NCBI RefSeq assembly: GCF_000423405.1
Contig: NZ_AUHX01000001.1
Span: forward strand, 434,001 to 498,000
DNA: 64,000 bases
From: Mesonia mobilis DSM 19841
GTDB taxonomy: Bacteria; Bacteroidota; Bacteroidia; Flavobacteriales; Flavobacteriaceae
Direction of reading: 5' to 3'
This document shows, one piece after another, positions 10,206 to 18,701 of the stretch (its first letter is position 1; every line of letters starts with the position of its first letter). Position numbers and translations under genes: made by a program. Below the pieces are notes generated by a model. That model did no database searches. It had not been told where the DNA came from and saw only the letters and a program-made list of their open reading frames with translations.

Positions 10206-10279
10206 GGATTTATTTTTCTTCGGTAATTTCAACTGAATATATCTTCAAATCAACTCATAATCCTTAAATTTGAATTGGC

Positions 10280-10352
10280 TTTAGGGGTATTCTGTAAAGA
10301 ATTGAGAGAGTCCCTTTGAACCTGATTCGGTTAACACCGTCGTAGGGAAAAG
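10280..10352 (+). promoter_or_regulatory. TPP (THI-box) riboswitch controlling thiM-thiE-thiD-tenA
   Basis: The sequence has the core TPP aptamer signatures in order: TTAGGGGT (10281-10288), GAGAG before TCCCTTTGAACCTGAT (10311-10326), then GGTTAACACCG and GTAGGGAA at 10342-10349. It lies 70 bases upstream of thiM. Downstream, TTTAGAA (10353-10359) can pair with TTCTAAA (10376-10382), and a second short hairpin follows at 10382-10395; these may form the expression platform. TPP binding is expected to reduce expression of the thiamine operon, by termination or by blocking translation. Confidence 0.95.
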
Positions 10353-10422
10353 TTTAGAATTAAAGTTTCTTCTTGTTCTAAAGGAATTCGTCCTTCAGCC
10401 ATTTATAATTTTAAAAACTTAA

Positions 10423-11229
10423 ATGATGAAAGACCTTCTTTGGAAGAATATCACGCAACTTCGAGCACAATCTCCCCTAGTTCATAGCATTACCAATTAT
10501 GTGGTGATGAATAACACGGCAAACGCTCTGTTAGCAGCCGGAGCCTCACCAATTATGGCGCACGCACATCCCGAAATGGAAGATATGATGAAGATCTGCC
10601 AAGCTTTGGTAGTAAACATCGGTACACTCGATGAATATTGGGTTACTTCCATGAAAAAAGCCGCAACGCAAGCCAATCAACTTCAAAAACCTTGGGTGCT
10701 CGACCCTGTTGGCGCCGGAGCAACCCCTTATCGAGATGAAGTTCTTGCCGATTTATTAAAAATGAAACCAACTATTATTAGAGGGAACGCTTCAGAAATT
10801 ATGGCGCTGGCAAAACACAACACTACACCAACCAAAGGTGTAGATAGTTCTGCGGAAAGTAACGAAGCTATAGCTGCTGCCAAATTTTTAGCTGAAGAAT
10901 ATCAAACGACCATTTGTATTTCAGGGGAAATCGATATTATCTTGAATGATCAAAAAGAAATTCACCTTACTAACGGAAATGCGTTAATGGCAAAAATCAC
11001 CGGAATGGGTTGTTCTGCAACTGCATTGGTCGCGGCGTTTTCAGCAATTATTAAAGATAAAGCTGAAGCAGTAACTTCTGCGATGGCATTACTTGGCGTT
11101 GTGGGAGAATTAGCCGCAAAAGAAAGTAAAGGCCCGGGAAGTTTACAATTAAATATCTTAGATAAACTCTACAACCTCACTGAAACTGAATTTTCAACTA
11201 CTTTAAAAATTGAAGTAAAACGTGGTTAA
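10423..11229 (+). CDS. thiM: Hydroxyethylthiazole kinase ThiM
   Basis: This 268-residue ribokinase-fold enzyme phosphorylates 4-methyl-5-(2-hydroxyethyl)thiazole for thiamine salvage. Family hallmarks include the N-terminal PLVHSITNYVVMNNTANALLA segment, the DPVGAGATPYR segment near residues 96-106, and the C-terminal anion-hole motif TGMGCSATAL. Length matches the family. It is the first gene of a four-gene operon behind the TPP riboswitch and overlaps thiE by 8 bases. The start has two consecutive ATG codons; either could serve. Cytoplasmic. Confidence 0.96.
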   Translation: MMKDLLWKNITQLRAQSPLVHSITNYVVMNNTANALLAAGASPIMAHAHPEMEDMMKICQALVVNIGTLDEYWVTSMKKAATQANQLQKPWVLDPVGAGATPYRDEVLADLLKMKPTIIRGNASEIMALAKHNTTPTKGVDSSAESNEAIAAAKFLAEEYQTTICISGEIDIILNDQKEIHLTNGNALMAKITGMGCSATALVAAFSAIIKDKAEAVTSAMALLGVVGELAAKESKGPGSLQLNILDKLYNLTETEFSTTLKIEVKRG

Positions 11230-11851
11230 TTCATTTCCCTATAAATTATACTTGGTCATTTCTGAAGAAGCTTGCAAACATGATCATTTTTTAACCGTAG
11301 CTGAACAAGCCGTAAAAGGCGGCGTAGATCTAGTTCAATTACGAGAGAAAAATGCTTCCACAGCAATATTTCAGCAGAAAGCTTTTCAGTTGAAAGAAAT
11401 TTTAGATCGTTATCAAGTCCCGCTAATTATCAATGATAATCTGGCAGTTGCTCGGCAAGTTGAAGCTTTTGGGATTCACGTTGGGACTTCAGATGTTCCT
11501 CCAACTCAAATTCGTGAACGCTGGGAAAACGTACAATGTTTAGGTTATTCAATTGAAGATTTACAACAATTAGAATCTTTAGAAACCAAAACTGCCGATT
11601 ATTTAGGTGTGAGTCCGGTATTTAAAACCGACACCAAAACCGACACAATTATTGAGTGGGGATTATCGGGCATAGAAAAAATACGTTCGTTATCTCAAAA
11701 ACCACTCGTTGCTATTGGAAATATGAAGATTGAAAATGCAAATGAAGTGATAAAAGCGGGAGCCGATTGTATTGCAGTGGTTTCAGCTATTTGCGCTGCT
11801 CAAAACCCTGCAAAAGCAGCAGAACAATTAAGAAATAAAATCGAAAAATAA
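11222..11851 (+). CDS. thiE: Thiamine-phosphate synthase ThiE
   Basis: This 209-residue TIM-barrel enzyme joins HMP diphosphate and thiazole phosphate to make thiamine monophosphate. Visible family motifs are GGVDLVQLREKNAST, the LIINDNLAVA strand, GIHVGTSDVP, the SPVFKTDTKT phosphate-binding segment and PLVAIGNM. It starts at a GTG inside the thiM stop region and its stop overlaps the ATG of thiD (TAATG), so translation is probably coupled. It acts on the product of ThiM and ThiD in the same operon. Confidence 0.95.
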   Translation: MVNSFPYKLYLVISEEACKHDHFLTVAEQAVKGGVDLVQLREKNASTAIFQQKAFQLKEILDRYQVPLIINDNLAVARQVEAFGIHVGTSDVPPTQIRERWENVQCLGYSIEDLQQLESLETKTADYLGVSPVFKTDTKTDTIIEWGLSGIEKIRSLSQKPLVAIGNMKIENANEVIKAGADCIAVVSAICAAQNPAKAAEQLRNKIEK

Positions 11852-12693
11852 TGAATTCTAAAAAATATACATATCCATCCGTTTTGACTATTGCAGGATT
11901 TGACGGAAGCGGCGGCGCAGGGATTCAGGCCGATATGAAAACCATTTCGGCTTTAGGTTGCTATGCTACTTCTGCCCTAACCGCCTTGCCGGTACAAAAC
12001 ACCACAGGTGTAAAATCTATTTTCAGTATTCCGGAGAAAGTAGTAGGCGAACAAATTAAAACGATCTTAGAAGATATTTTTCCTGATGCTGTAAAAATCG
12101 GGATGGTACATACTTCTACATTAGTGGAAACTATCGTTGAAAAATTAAGCCACTACCCTAACCTACCGATCGTTTTCGATCCGGTAATGGTGGCCACAAG
12201 TGGTGATCATTTAATTGAAGATGAAACGATACAAAGTATTGTTCAGCAATTATTTCCTATCGCAAATGTGATCACGCCCAATCTTGATGAAGCTGCAATT
12301 TTAGCCGAAATGAAGATTGAAACGGTGGAAGAAATGAAAATTGCAGGTAAAAAAATTATGGAACTCGGTTGTCAATCTGTTTTGCTGAAAGGCGGACATT
12401 TAAAATCTAAAAAACTGACCTCTTTATATTTTTCACCTAACGGAAACATCAAGAGTTTCGAATTTCCTAAATATGAAACCAACAACACGCACGGTTCAGG
12501 TTGTACGCTTTCATCGGCAATTGCTTCGTATTTAGCACAAGGAAAATCCTTGTTGGAAGCAGTAAGTTTAGGGCAAGAATATATTCATCAAGCCATTTAC
12601 CACGGAAAAGATGTTGCCATAGGTAAAGGTAACGGACCGGTAAATCACTTTTTTAATCCGCAAAAACTTATCAAAAATGAAATGGACAGATAA
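11851..12693 (+). CDS. thiD: Bifunctional hydroxymethylpyrimidine kinase/phosphomethylpyrimidine kinase ThiD
   Basis: This 280-residue ribokinase-family enzyme phosphorylates HMP twice to HMP diphosphate, a substrate of ThiE. It opens with TIAGFDGSGGAGIQADMKT, and has VFDPVMVATSGD, TPNLDEAAIL, LLKGGH and the catalytic region THGSGCTLSSAIA. Its length is normal. It overlaps thiE by one base and tenA by 17 bases, so the operon is tightly packed. Together thiM, thiE and thiD give full salvage of both thiamine halves. Confidence 0.96.
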   Translation: MNSKKYTYPSVLTIAGFDGSGGAGIQADMKTISALGCYATSALTALPVQNTTGVKSIFSIPEKVVGEQIKTILEDIFPDAVKIGMVHTSTLVETIVEKLSHYPNLPIVFDPVMVATSGDHLIEDETIQSIVQQLFPIANVITPNLDEAAILAEMKIETVEEMKIAGKKIMELGCQSVLLKGGHLKSKKLTSLYFSPNGNIKSFEFPKYETNNTHGSGCTLSSAIASYLAQGKSLLEAVSLGQEYIHQAIYHGKDVAIGKGNGPVNHFFNPQKLIKNEMDR

Positions 12694-13330
12694 ATCTTGG
12701 AAATCTATTGAAACGATTTACCAGAAAATAATTGAAATGCATTTTATAAAAGAGCTTCAAAACGGAACGCTTCCACTTGAAAAATTTCAATTTTATATGG
12801 GGCAAGATTCTTATTATTTAGAAAATTTTGCCCGAAGTTTAGCCTTGATCGGTGCTAGAGCCGAACGCATAGATCACTCTTTAGATTTTATTCGATTTGC
12901 TGAAGGAGCGATCGTGGTTGAAAAAGCCTTACATGATTCTTATTTTCAGGAATTTGGTTTAGTAAATAGAGGAAATATTGAACCGACAACGCATCATTAT
13001 ATTAATTTCCTAAAAAGTACTTCAGCTTTAGACCAAGTTGAGGTTGCGATGGCGGCAGTCTTACCTTGTTTTTGGATTTATCAAGAAGTAGGAGATTATA
13101 TTTATAAAAATCAGTTGAAAGAAAATAATCCCTACCAAAAATGGATCGACACTTATGCCGGTGAAGAATTTGAAACTTTAGTGATAAAAGCAAAAGAAAT
13201 TTGCGATTTGGTCGCAGAAAATTGTACCGAAATTCAACAACAAAAAATGACGGATGCATTTGTTGCTGCAAGCAAATTAGAATTTATGTTTTGGGATAGC
13301 GCTTATCGATTAAAGTATTGGGAAGTATAA
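12677..13330 (+). CDS. tenA: TenA-type aminopyrimidine aminohydrolase
   Basis: This 217-residue all-helical protein matches TenA. The nucleophile cysteine lies in VLPCFWIYQEVG and the C-terminal catalytic glutamate in KLEFMFWDSAYRLKYW. Known TenA enzymes hydrolyse aminomethyl-aminopyrimidine, a thiamine breakdown product, to HMP, which ThiD can then phosphorylate. Its place as the last gene of the thiamine salvage operon fits this. It starts within the end of thiD and finishes at a terminator shared with the convergent flavoprotein gene. Confidence 0.94.
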   Translation: MKWTDKSWKSIETIYQKIIEMHFIKELQNGTLPLEKFQFYMGQDSYYLENFARSLALIGARAERIDHSLDFIRFAEGAIVVEKALHDSYFQEFGLVNRGNIEPTTHHYINFLKSTSALDQVEVAMAAVLPCFWIYQEVGDYIYKNQLKENNPYQKWIDTYAGEEFETLVIKAKEICDLVAENCTEIQQQKMTDAFVAASKLEFMFWDSAYRLKYWEV

Positions 13331-13331
13331 A

Positions 13332-13358
13332 AAAGGGAAGCAAATTTTGCTTCCCTTT
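13332..13358. terminator. Bidirectional terminator between tenA and the WrbA-like gene
   Basis: The stem AAAGGGAAGCAAA/TTTTGCTTCCCTTT spans the gap between convergent genes. It has T-rich flanks on both strands, so it can end transcription from either side. Confidence 0.85.
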
Positions 13359-13368
13359 CTCGTAATAA

Positions 13369-13968
13369 TTAATTATTAATTTTTTCGGTTATTTCCAAAG
13401 CTCGTTTTACTTGAGCAGCGATAGCTTGTTTTTGTTTCCCATCGAGATCGCTTCCTCCTACTATACTAAATCCGTAAGGATTTCCTCCCGTTTCAAAAAT
13501 TACGGGATCAGAGTAACCTGGAGCAGCAATAATTGCTCCCCAATGCATCATCGTTTTGTATAAAGAAAGTAGCGTACCTTCTTGACCTCCGTGCGGATTG
13601 GCTGCACTCGTCATTCCTGTAACTACTTTATTTACTAATTTACCGTTTTGCCAAAGTCCGCCGGTAGAATCTACTAAACTTTTAAATTGTGAAGGAGCAT
13701 CGCCATAGCGTGTTGGATAACTAAAAATAATTGCATCTGCCCAATCTAGATCTTCTACGGTAGCTGTTTCTATCTCTTTTGTTTCTTGGTAATGATTGTG
13801 CCAGTCTTCGTTTTCTTTAATCACTTCTTCAGGAACGGTTTCTTCTACTCTTTTAAACCGAATATTTTCTACACCTAGATCTTTAGCTGCAGTTTCTGCT
13901 TCTCGAGCTAAAGTGTAGTTTGTTCCTGTTGAACTGTAATAAATAATTGCCAATTTTAAATTTTCCAT
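13369..13968 (-). CDS. WrbA-like NAD(P)H:quinone oxidoreductase (flavodoxin fold)
   Basis: This protein of about 199 residues starts with LAIIYYSSTGTNYTLAREA, the FMN phosphate loop of flavodoxin-like proteins. It has SYPTRYGDAPSQFKSLVDSTGGLW, TGMTSAANPHGGQE and MHWGAIIAAPGYSD, all strongly WrbA-like. WrbA enzymes reduce quinones with two electrons from NAD(P)H and protect against redox stress. I prefer the ATG at 13968; the frame extends five codons further to a TTG at 13983, but the ATG gives the normal family N-terminus. The gene stands alone on the minus strand. Confidence 0.92.
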   Translation of the reverse strand: MENLKLAIIYYSSTGTNYTLAREAETAAKDLGVENIRFKRVEETVPEEVIKENEDWHNHYQETKEIETATVEDLDWADAIIFSYPTRYGDAPSQFKSLVDSTGGLWQNGKLVNKVVTGMTSAANPHGGQEGTLLSLYKTMMHWGAIIAAPGYSDPVIFETGGNPYGFSIVGGSDLDGKQKQAIAAQVKRALEITEKINN

Positions 13969-14225
13969 AGTTTTTATTTTCAATATACTGTAAATGAATT
14001 AGTTAATACTCATAACGAAATTTAAAGTTTTTATAAATTATTAATTAATATACAAAATAGATAGAAAATAATTTGTAATTATTTATATACACAATGTAGT
14101 TACAAGTGATTATTTGATATTATTTATCGAAAATTATTACACATCATCGATTTTATAAATACTATGTGATACAAATTAATTAAATTTAGACTTCATAATT
14201 AATCACACATTATATTTTACGTTAG

Positions 14226-14435
14226 ATGAAAGTTTATTTAAGAGAGCTTTTAGAAGATCGTATTCAAGTTTTAGAAAAAGAAATTTTTAAAAATTCGAAT
14301 ATTCCTTCTGAAGACTTATCGATGGATGAAATGCAAGATTTGGAGGCAAAAATTTTTGACCAAAAAAGAGAGTTGGTACGTGCGAAGAAATTTTATTTTA
14401 AATTAGATGAAATAGATTACGCGACGTTCCAGTAA
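14226..14435 (+). CDS. Small hypothetical protein, 69 residues, helical
   Basis: The product is highly charged and predicted helical or coiled-coil (LEDRIQVLEKEIFKNS, MDEMQDLEAKIFDQKRELVRAKKFYFKLDEID). No family is recognised. It has its own terminator and is the last gene of the presumed chromosomal flank before the mobile element. The length, low-complexity-free sequence and clean terminator argue that it is real. Confidence 0.6.
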   Translation: MKVYLRELLEDRIQVLEKEIFKNSNIPSEDLSMDEMQDLEAKIFDQKRELVRAKKFYFKLDEIDYATFQ

Positions 14436-14492
14436 TTTTAAACGTTAAGACATACCCCACTTTACTCTAACACTTAAGCAAATTGCAAACAA

Positions 14493-14519
14493 AAAACCCT
14501 CTGAAAATCAGAGGGTTTT
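14493..14519 (+). terminator. Intrinsic terminator downstream of the 69-residue gene
   Basis: A 12-bp perfect stem (AAAACCCTCTGA/TCAGAGGGTTTT) with a three-base loop lies 57 bases after the stop codon. A-runs and T-runs on both sides allow action on either strand. Confidence 0.85.
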
Positions 14520-14529
14520 AAACTTATAA

Positions 14530-14556
14530 AGTGATCGCACCAGGATTCGAACCTAT
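14530..14556 (-). other. tRNA 3'-end fragment, likely attachment site (att) of the integrative element
   Basis: Read on the minus strand this gives AGGTTCGAATCCTGGTGCGATCAC: a T-loop, the 3' side of a T-stem and an acceptor-like strand, but no tRNA body follows. The 5' side of the T-stem (ATAGG) pairs imperfectly with CCTGG. Elements that integrate into tRNA 3' ends leave such a fragment at the end away from the intact tRNA. Conjugation genes begin immediately to the right. The partner copy, with the intact tRNA, should lie beyond position 64000. Confidence 0.6.
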
Positions 14557-14600
14557 TTGAAAACCTTTGTATTTATTAATCTTAGCTAAAGCATCCTTGC

Positions 14601-14623
14601 AATTGTGAACCGAATTGTGAACC
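14601..14623. repeat. Direct repeat AATTGTGAACC x2 next to the att fragment
   Basis: Two exact copies of AATTGTGAACC (14601-14611 and 14613-14623) are spaced one base apart, 45 bases inside the presumed element end. Short direct repeats near attachment sites often bind the integrase arm domain or an excisionase. The region 14624-14888 shows no gene. Confidence 0.45.
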
Positions 14624-14888
14624 AGTATGACTTTTTACTCTCGTCTATATTTTATAAAGGAAATAAAAAAATTATCCCTGTTAGCAAATTTAATGATTTT
14701 AATTTTTAATTAACTTTTATATAATTAAAAATTGATAGGAATAAATATTGAATTGAAAAGAATCTTTCGCAAAACTTTTTCAAGATTTATTTCTCAAACT
14801 AAATATAGTTATTGCACATAATTCTTTTTTATACTTGTCAAGTATATCACAGAGCTAATATTTGGTGGTAATACCAATGATTTAATTT

Positions 14889-14917
14889 AAAAAGACCGAC
14901 AAAATTGCCGGTCTTTT
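14889..14917 (-). terminator. Terminator of the tra operon
   Basis: The stem AAAGACCG.C/G.CGGTCTTT is followed on the minus strand by a T-rich tract. It lies 3 bases past the stop of traN, the last gene of the minus-strand operon. The long T-run on the plus side could also act in the other direction. Confidence 0.8.
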
Positions 14918-14919
14918 TT

Positions 14920-15720
14920 TTATAGTTTAGCATTTAAAATTAATTTCCTTCTCCCCTTTTTCTCTTGAAGTTCTAATTGAAGTTTCTCATCTTCTCCTAA
15001 CACAAATTTCGGGAAAACATAAACAAACCTAAAACTTTGACTATGGTACACTTTATCGGGCACTTTATATTTTAAAATAGGAGTTAAAGAAAGCTTTTGG
15101 TAAGAGGATTTTCTTTTTTGATTTCCCTGAACCCTAAAAAGTTCTAAGTATTCTAACTCCAATGCAATCCCTGATTTATTTTTAATTTCTATAACTAGAT
15201 AAGTTTGATCACGACTATAGGCCAGTCTTTCCATTTTGAGTTTAATACCTGATCGGCGTTTAGTTTTGATATGCTGAGAAGAAGAAGTTAAAAGATATTC
15301 GCTATATCTTTCAAAATATTCCTGTTGTCTGCCGACCGAGTCTTTTTCAAAAGCAGATAGTTTTTTTTGGAGTAAAGCGTGCTCGGTTCCCACTCGCTTC
15401 TTCTTAGGTATAAAATAAGTAAGCTGCTTTAAATCATCGCTGTATTTAACAATGTAGCTAAATACATTACCATCAACGGTAATCACTAATAAATTCCCGT
15501 CTTCGCCATCTATTCCTTGCAAAAGTCCCAGGTATTGAGGTGCCTCTCTATTATAGGTAAACGTAAAATGATTATTTCCGGTAATTGCTTGTTTGATTGG
15601 CGATGGGAAGAACAACGCTACTGCTTTATAATTATTTACATATAGCGTGTCCGGATCAGAGAATGCAAAAGTGGTAAAACTTGAGAACAGTAGTAGAAAT
15701 TTTAGAATTAGATTTTTCAT
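14920..15720 (-). CDS. traN: Conjugative transposon protein TraN (DUF4138)
   Basis: This 266-residue protein has a signal peptide (about 1-20, FLLLFSSFTTFAFS) and the DUF4138 opening DPDTLYVNNYKAVALFFPSPI. TraN is a periplasmic or outer-membrane associated part of the Bacteroidota type IV secretion channel, thought to correspond to VirB9. It is the last gene of the operon, 3 bases after traM. Length matches the family. Confidence 0.88.
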   Translation of the reverse strand: MKNLILKFLLLFSSFTTFAFSDPDTLYVNNYKAVALFFPSPIKQAITGNNHFTFTYNREAPQYLGLLQGIDGEDGNLLVITVDGNVFSYIVKYSDDLKQLTYFIPKKKRVGTEHALLQKKLSAFEKDSVGRQQEYFERYSEYLLTSSSQHIKTKRRSGIKLKMERLAYSRDQTYLVIEIKNKSGIALELEYLELFRVQGNQKRKSSYQKLSLTPILKYKVPDKVYHSQSFRFVYVFPKFVLGEDEKLQLELQEKKGRRKLILNAKL

Positions 15721-15723
15721 AAT

Positions 15724-16638
15724 TTATTGTTTTACGGGTTTTAAATTCATTTGATATTGATCCAAGATGGTTACTTTCACATTTCGATTATTTCTTCTAA
15801 ATAAGTTTTTAAGCCCGCTGACTTGAGGCACCGTTGGAATATTAATAGAACCTACCGTCTGGTCGAGTACTTCCCGTGTAGCTTCTTGTTGAAAGCTATT
15901 TTTCAAATAAACCCCTTCCCCTCCGTCTTGTAGATCAAAGGCATTTAGTTGTACTTCTTTTTCTTGAATATGGGTGATTTTCAGTAAAGTTCTATTAGGA
16001 GCAAAATTAACGGTAGCATAAATAGGTGTATTTTTAAAGTACTGTTTTCCTCCTATCCAGGATTTTTTACCTAAGCGCAGGGATAATCTTTCATTAGTAC
16101 TGATTTTTTGTTCGCCATCAACACTCACCGGTATGATTTCATCTGTTCTGCCTTTCATTGTTGAAACAGTATTTACCCCATTAGCGGCAAAGAACAATTG
16201 ATGTTCTAAACCTAATTCTTCTAATTGTTCTAATTGCTTCTCTTCCTCCAATGTATTTTGAGAAGGATTGAGGGTACTGGTATTATTTCCAGCTTGTCTT
16301 ATTCTGGAATTATCTGAATATTGTTGATAGACACTATCGATCAACTGTTGTTTTTCATAAGCCAATTGATCTTCCCGATAGGTCCCGGTAGTATCAAACA
16401 AATCTTCGTTATAAACTTCTGGAATATGCTCGATTCTTTCTTCCTCCAGATGATCCAATGCTTCCATTTTTGTATTGTACTGTTCAGGATCTTTTTCTAA
16501 TTGCGGAACTGGAGGCTGTTTATCTTCTAAGGAATCTTCTTCCTGTTTTCCAAAGGTGATAATGGAATACCCTACGATAAACAATACCACACTTAGTAAT
16601 ATTACTATCATTACGATTTTATTCTTTTGTACTTTCAT
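15724..16638 (-). CDS. traM: Conjugative transposon protein TraM (VirB10-like)
   Basis: The 304-residue product has an N-terminal membrane helix (about 8-28, IVMIVILLSVVLFIVGYSIITF), a proline- and glutamate-rich linker, and a C-terminal TraM domain ending in NRNVKVTILDQYQMNLKPVKQ. TraM is the channel-spanning VirB10-like subunit. Its start overlaps the end of traK by 20 bases. Position between traK and traN is the normal order. Confidence 0.88.
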   Translation of the reverse strand: MKVQKNKIVMIVILLSVVLFIVGYSIITFGKQEEDSLEDKQPPVPQLEKDPEQYNTKMEALDHLEEERIEHIPEVYNEDLFDTTGTYREDQLAYEKQQLIDSVYQQYSDNSRIRQAGNNTSTLNPSQNTLEEEKQLEQLEELGLEHQLFFAANGVNTVSTMKGRTDEIIPVSVDGEQKISTNERLSLRLGKKSWIGGKQYFKNTPIYATVNFAPNRTLLKITHIQEKEVQLNAFDLQDGGEGVYLKNSFQQEATREVLDQTVGSINIPTVPQVSGLKNLFRRNNRNVKVTILDQYQMNLKPVKQ

Positions 16639-17245
16639 GGCTATGTATTTTAGTTAAACTTTGTTCATAAAAATTTTTAATGATTAACCCGTGGGGATTG
16701 TGTGGAAAATTTCGATCCACCTTCATCAGTCGACCGCTGGTTTTAATTTCATAGGAATCGGTAGCCTCGCCCCGGGTAATACTAAACCGGGTGGTGGTCA
16801 TAAAATTGATTTCGCCATTTTTTAAAGATATTTCTGAATGTATAGCACTTATTTTTTGAATAAGTGAGTATTGCAATAAGCGATTATAAATTCCTTCGGC
16901 TTTTTTTTGACGATAGAGTTCCGCTATCGAGTTATCCCCAAGCCATAATGCCTTTTCCATATTTCGCTCAAAATTATTGGCATTGATTTGATAGAAATAA
17001 CGGTGAAACATTTCTAAATGTGCTTTAGCTTCTACTTCGAGATTTTCCCGATGCTCAATAAGCTGTAAGGGGATTACTTGTCCTTGATCATTAATCACAA
17101 ATGCACTTTGCTGACTTTGTTTAAAAATTCGGTAGGCAAAGAATCCCGATGCAATCATCGATAAGGAAGCACCGATGACGACCGTTAATACGACAAAACG
17201 ATTTGTCCTGAGAACTTTATAGATATTGGTATAAGGTGTTTTCAT
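16619..17245 (-). CDS. traK: Conjugative transposon protein TraK (VirB8-like)
   Basis: The 208-residue product opens with YTNIYKVLRTNRFVVLTVV, the typical TraK start. It has one membrane helix (about 18-38) and a periplasmic domain with FHRYFYQINANNFERNMEKALWLGD. TraK is thought to be the VirB8-like assembly factor of the Bacteroides-type conjugation channel. It is spaced 17 bases after traJ. Confidence 0.9.
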   Translation of the reverse strand: MKTPYTNIYKVLRTNRFVVLTVVIGASLSMIASGFFAYRIFKQSQQSAFVINDQGQVIPLQLIEHRENLEVEAKAHLEMFHRYFYQINANNFERNMEKALWLGDNSIAELYRQKKAEGIYNRLLQYSLIQKISAIHSEISLKNGEINFMTTTRFSITRGEATDSYEIKTSGRLMKVDRNFPHNPHGLIIKNFYEQSLTKIHSHESTKE

Positions 17246-17262
17246 AATTTTATGAATTGATT

Positions 17263-18090
17263 TTATCCTCCGGTAAAAAGACGTAATACAAAGGAGCTTG
17301 ACTTTTTATATAATTTGAATTTTAAAAGCACGATAAATCCTATGGAAGCCAGCTCAATAAGCGGGGCAAAAAATTCACTTCCCCAATCGGTACCAAAGAG
17401 ATCATTCCAAAAGCTTGAATTTATTTCTGTATAAAGGTTATTAATGAAAATGTTTACCAAAAAGAAGGCAGGCACCAACATATAGACTCCGGTATACAAT
17501 TTAAAAAACTGGTACGCCAAGTTTCGAAATTTCTCAAAGACCGCCAGACTAATGACAAGTGGAAAAAACGCTTGCATCAGCCCCAATAAAAAATAGCGTT
17601 CAGCCAGAAATAAGGGATAGATAAATAAATCCAATAGCCAAAGAATGACCCCGGCAATAAATGCAATCATTTTTAAACCAAAAAGTGGGGTCACCAAAGC
17701 TTCGTAAAGCACGGCCATCGCCTTTTTTGTGGCTTCAATGGCACCTACATCTTTTTCCAAATCGACATCACTTAATTGTAATGGCATCAGTGCCGGTGCC
17801 GTAGTTCTGTATTGACTTTCTATAGAAACCAGAATACCATCAAAGACCCCCAGAATTTCAGTGGAAAAGATCACTAATAGCACAATGATAAAGTTCTTAA
17901 AAAGTTCATTAGGACGAAGACCCCAAGTTTGACCATCAGTGTTTGCCATTCCTTCATTATATTTTTTTAAAATATTGACCAGAAAGAACAATATGGCAAG
18001 CGTCTTCATACCTGTGATGGTATATTGAGAAAAGTCACTTTCTTTAATCGTCTGGAATACCGTATCGATATATTCTAAACCTATACTCAT
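17263..18090 (-). CDS. traJ: Conjugative transposon protein TraJ (VirB6/TrbL-like)
   Basis: This 275-residue polytopic membrane protein has several hydrophobic segments (about 28-40, 65-85, 130-160, 165-185, 195-215, 240-260). Known TraJ proteins form the inner-membrane pore component of the channel, like VirB6. It begins at the last base of the traI stop codon and belongs to the same operon. The C-terminus is lysine-rich and short. Confidence 0.87.
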   Translation of the reverse strand: MSIGLEYIDTVFQTIKESDFSQYTITGMKTLAILFFLVNILKKYNEGMANTDGQTWGLRPNELFKNFIIVLLVIFSTEILGVFDGILVSIESQYRTTAPALMPLQLSDVDLEKDVGAIEATKKAMAVLYEALVTPLFGLKMIAFIAGVILWLLDLFIYPLFLAERYFLLGLMQAFFPLVISLAVFEKFRNLAYQFFKLYTGVYMLVPAFFLVNIFINNLYTEINSSFWNDLFGTDWGSEFFAPLIELASIGFIVLLKFKLYKKSSSFVLRLFTGG

Positions 18091-18683
18091 CAGAAATCGG
18101 TTTCACGATTATTGATTTTATCCTGCATTTTTCGAAATGATATAATGCTGTGATATCTTCGTGTTTTGTTATTTACTTCCGCTAACATCTCCGAGGAAGT
18201 TTCTTCATGGGCTTTAAGTATGGCTGCCCGTTCTCCATCACTCATTTTTAAATAGTCACTGGTTAAAATTTTATCGATGTAATTTACATTTTGAGTGGAG
18301 CGTTGCAGGATTTCATCAAATGATTCACTTACCTGATCAACTTCTTCCGGTTTGATATAAGGTGAACTTAAGATTTCCTGTAAATCCTGTTGAACCAACT
18401 GGTAAAGTTGCTGATTGTTTTGAATAAGGTTACTGACCGCATCTAGTTGCTGAATCACATTACTTACCTTTTCAATACGTTCCTTTTGTTGTTTTAAAAA
18501 TTCTACCGTCTTTAAAAGATTTGTAGTTTGTTTTGCTGACTCCACCAACTGCTTGGCCAGGCTGATGAAATTTGTATTATCATATACAGGCATTCCCTGT
18601 GACATTGCTATGCTTGGCATTAGAAAAGCCAAACATAGTATGATGGTAATCTTTCGAAGCGGTGGTGATATAAGATTGTTCAT
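18090..18683 (-). CDS. traI: Conjugative transposon protein TraI (DUF4141)
   Basis: The 197-residue product has a signal peptide (about 1-28, ending AMSQG) and a helical mature part with coiled-coil segments (LKQQKERIEKVSNVIQQLDAVSNL, then QNNQQLYQLVQQDLQEIL). It resembles TrbJ/VirB5-type exported proteins. It lies between the VirB4-like ATPase and TraJ, as expected for DUF4141 TraI of CTnDOT-like elements. Confidence 0.83.
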   Translation of the reverse strand: MNNLISPPLRKITIILCLAFLMPSIAMSQGMPVYDNTNFISLAKQLVESAKQTTNLLKTVEFLKQQKERIEKVSNVIQQLDAVSNLIQNNQQLYQLVQQDLQEILSSPYIKPEEVDQVSESFDEILQRSTQNVNYIDKILTSDYLKMSDGERAAILKAHEETSSEMLAEVNNKTRRYHSIISFRKMQDKINNRETDF

Positions 18684-18701
18684 TTCTATAAGTTTTAAGA
18701 T

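Noticed and set aside
14530-14556. A functional tRNA gene
   Set aside because: Only the T-loop and acceptor-like 3' strand are present; no anticodon or D arm can be built and the T-stem is mispaired.
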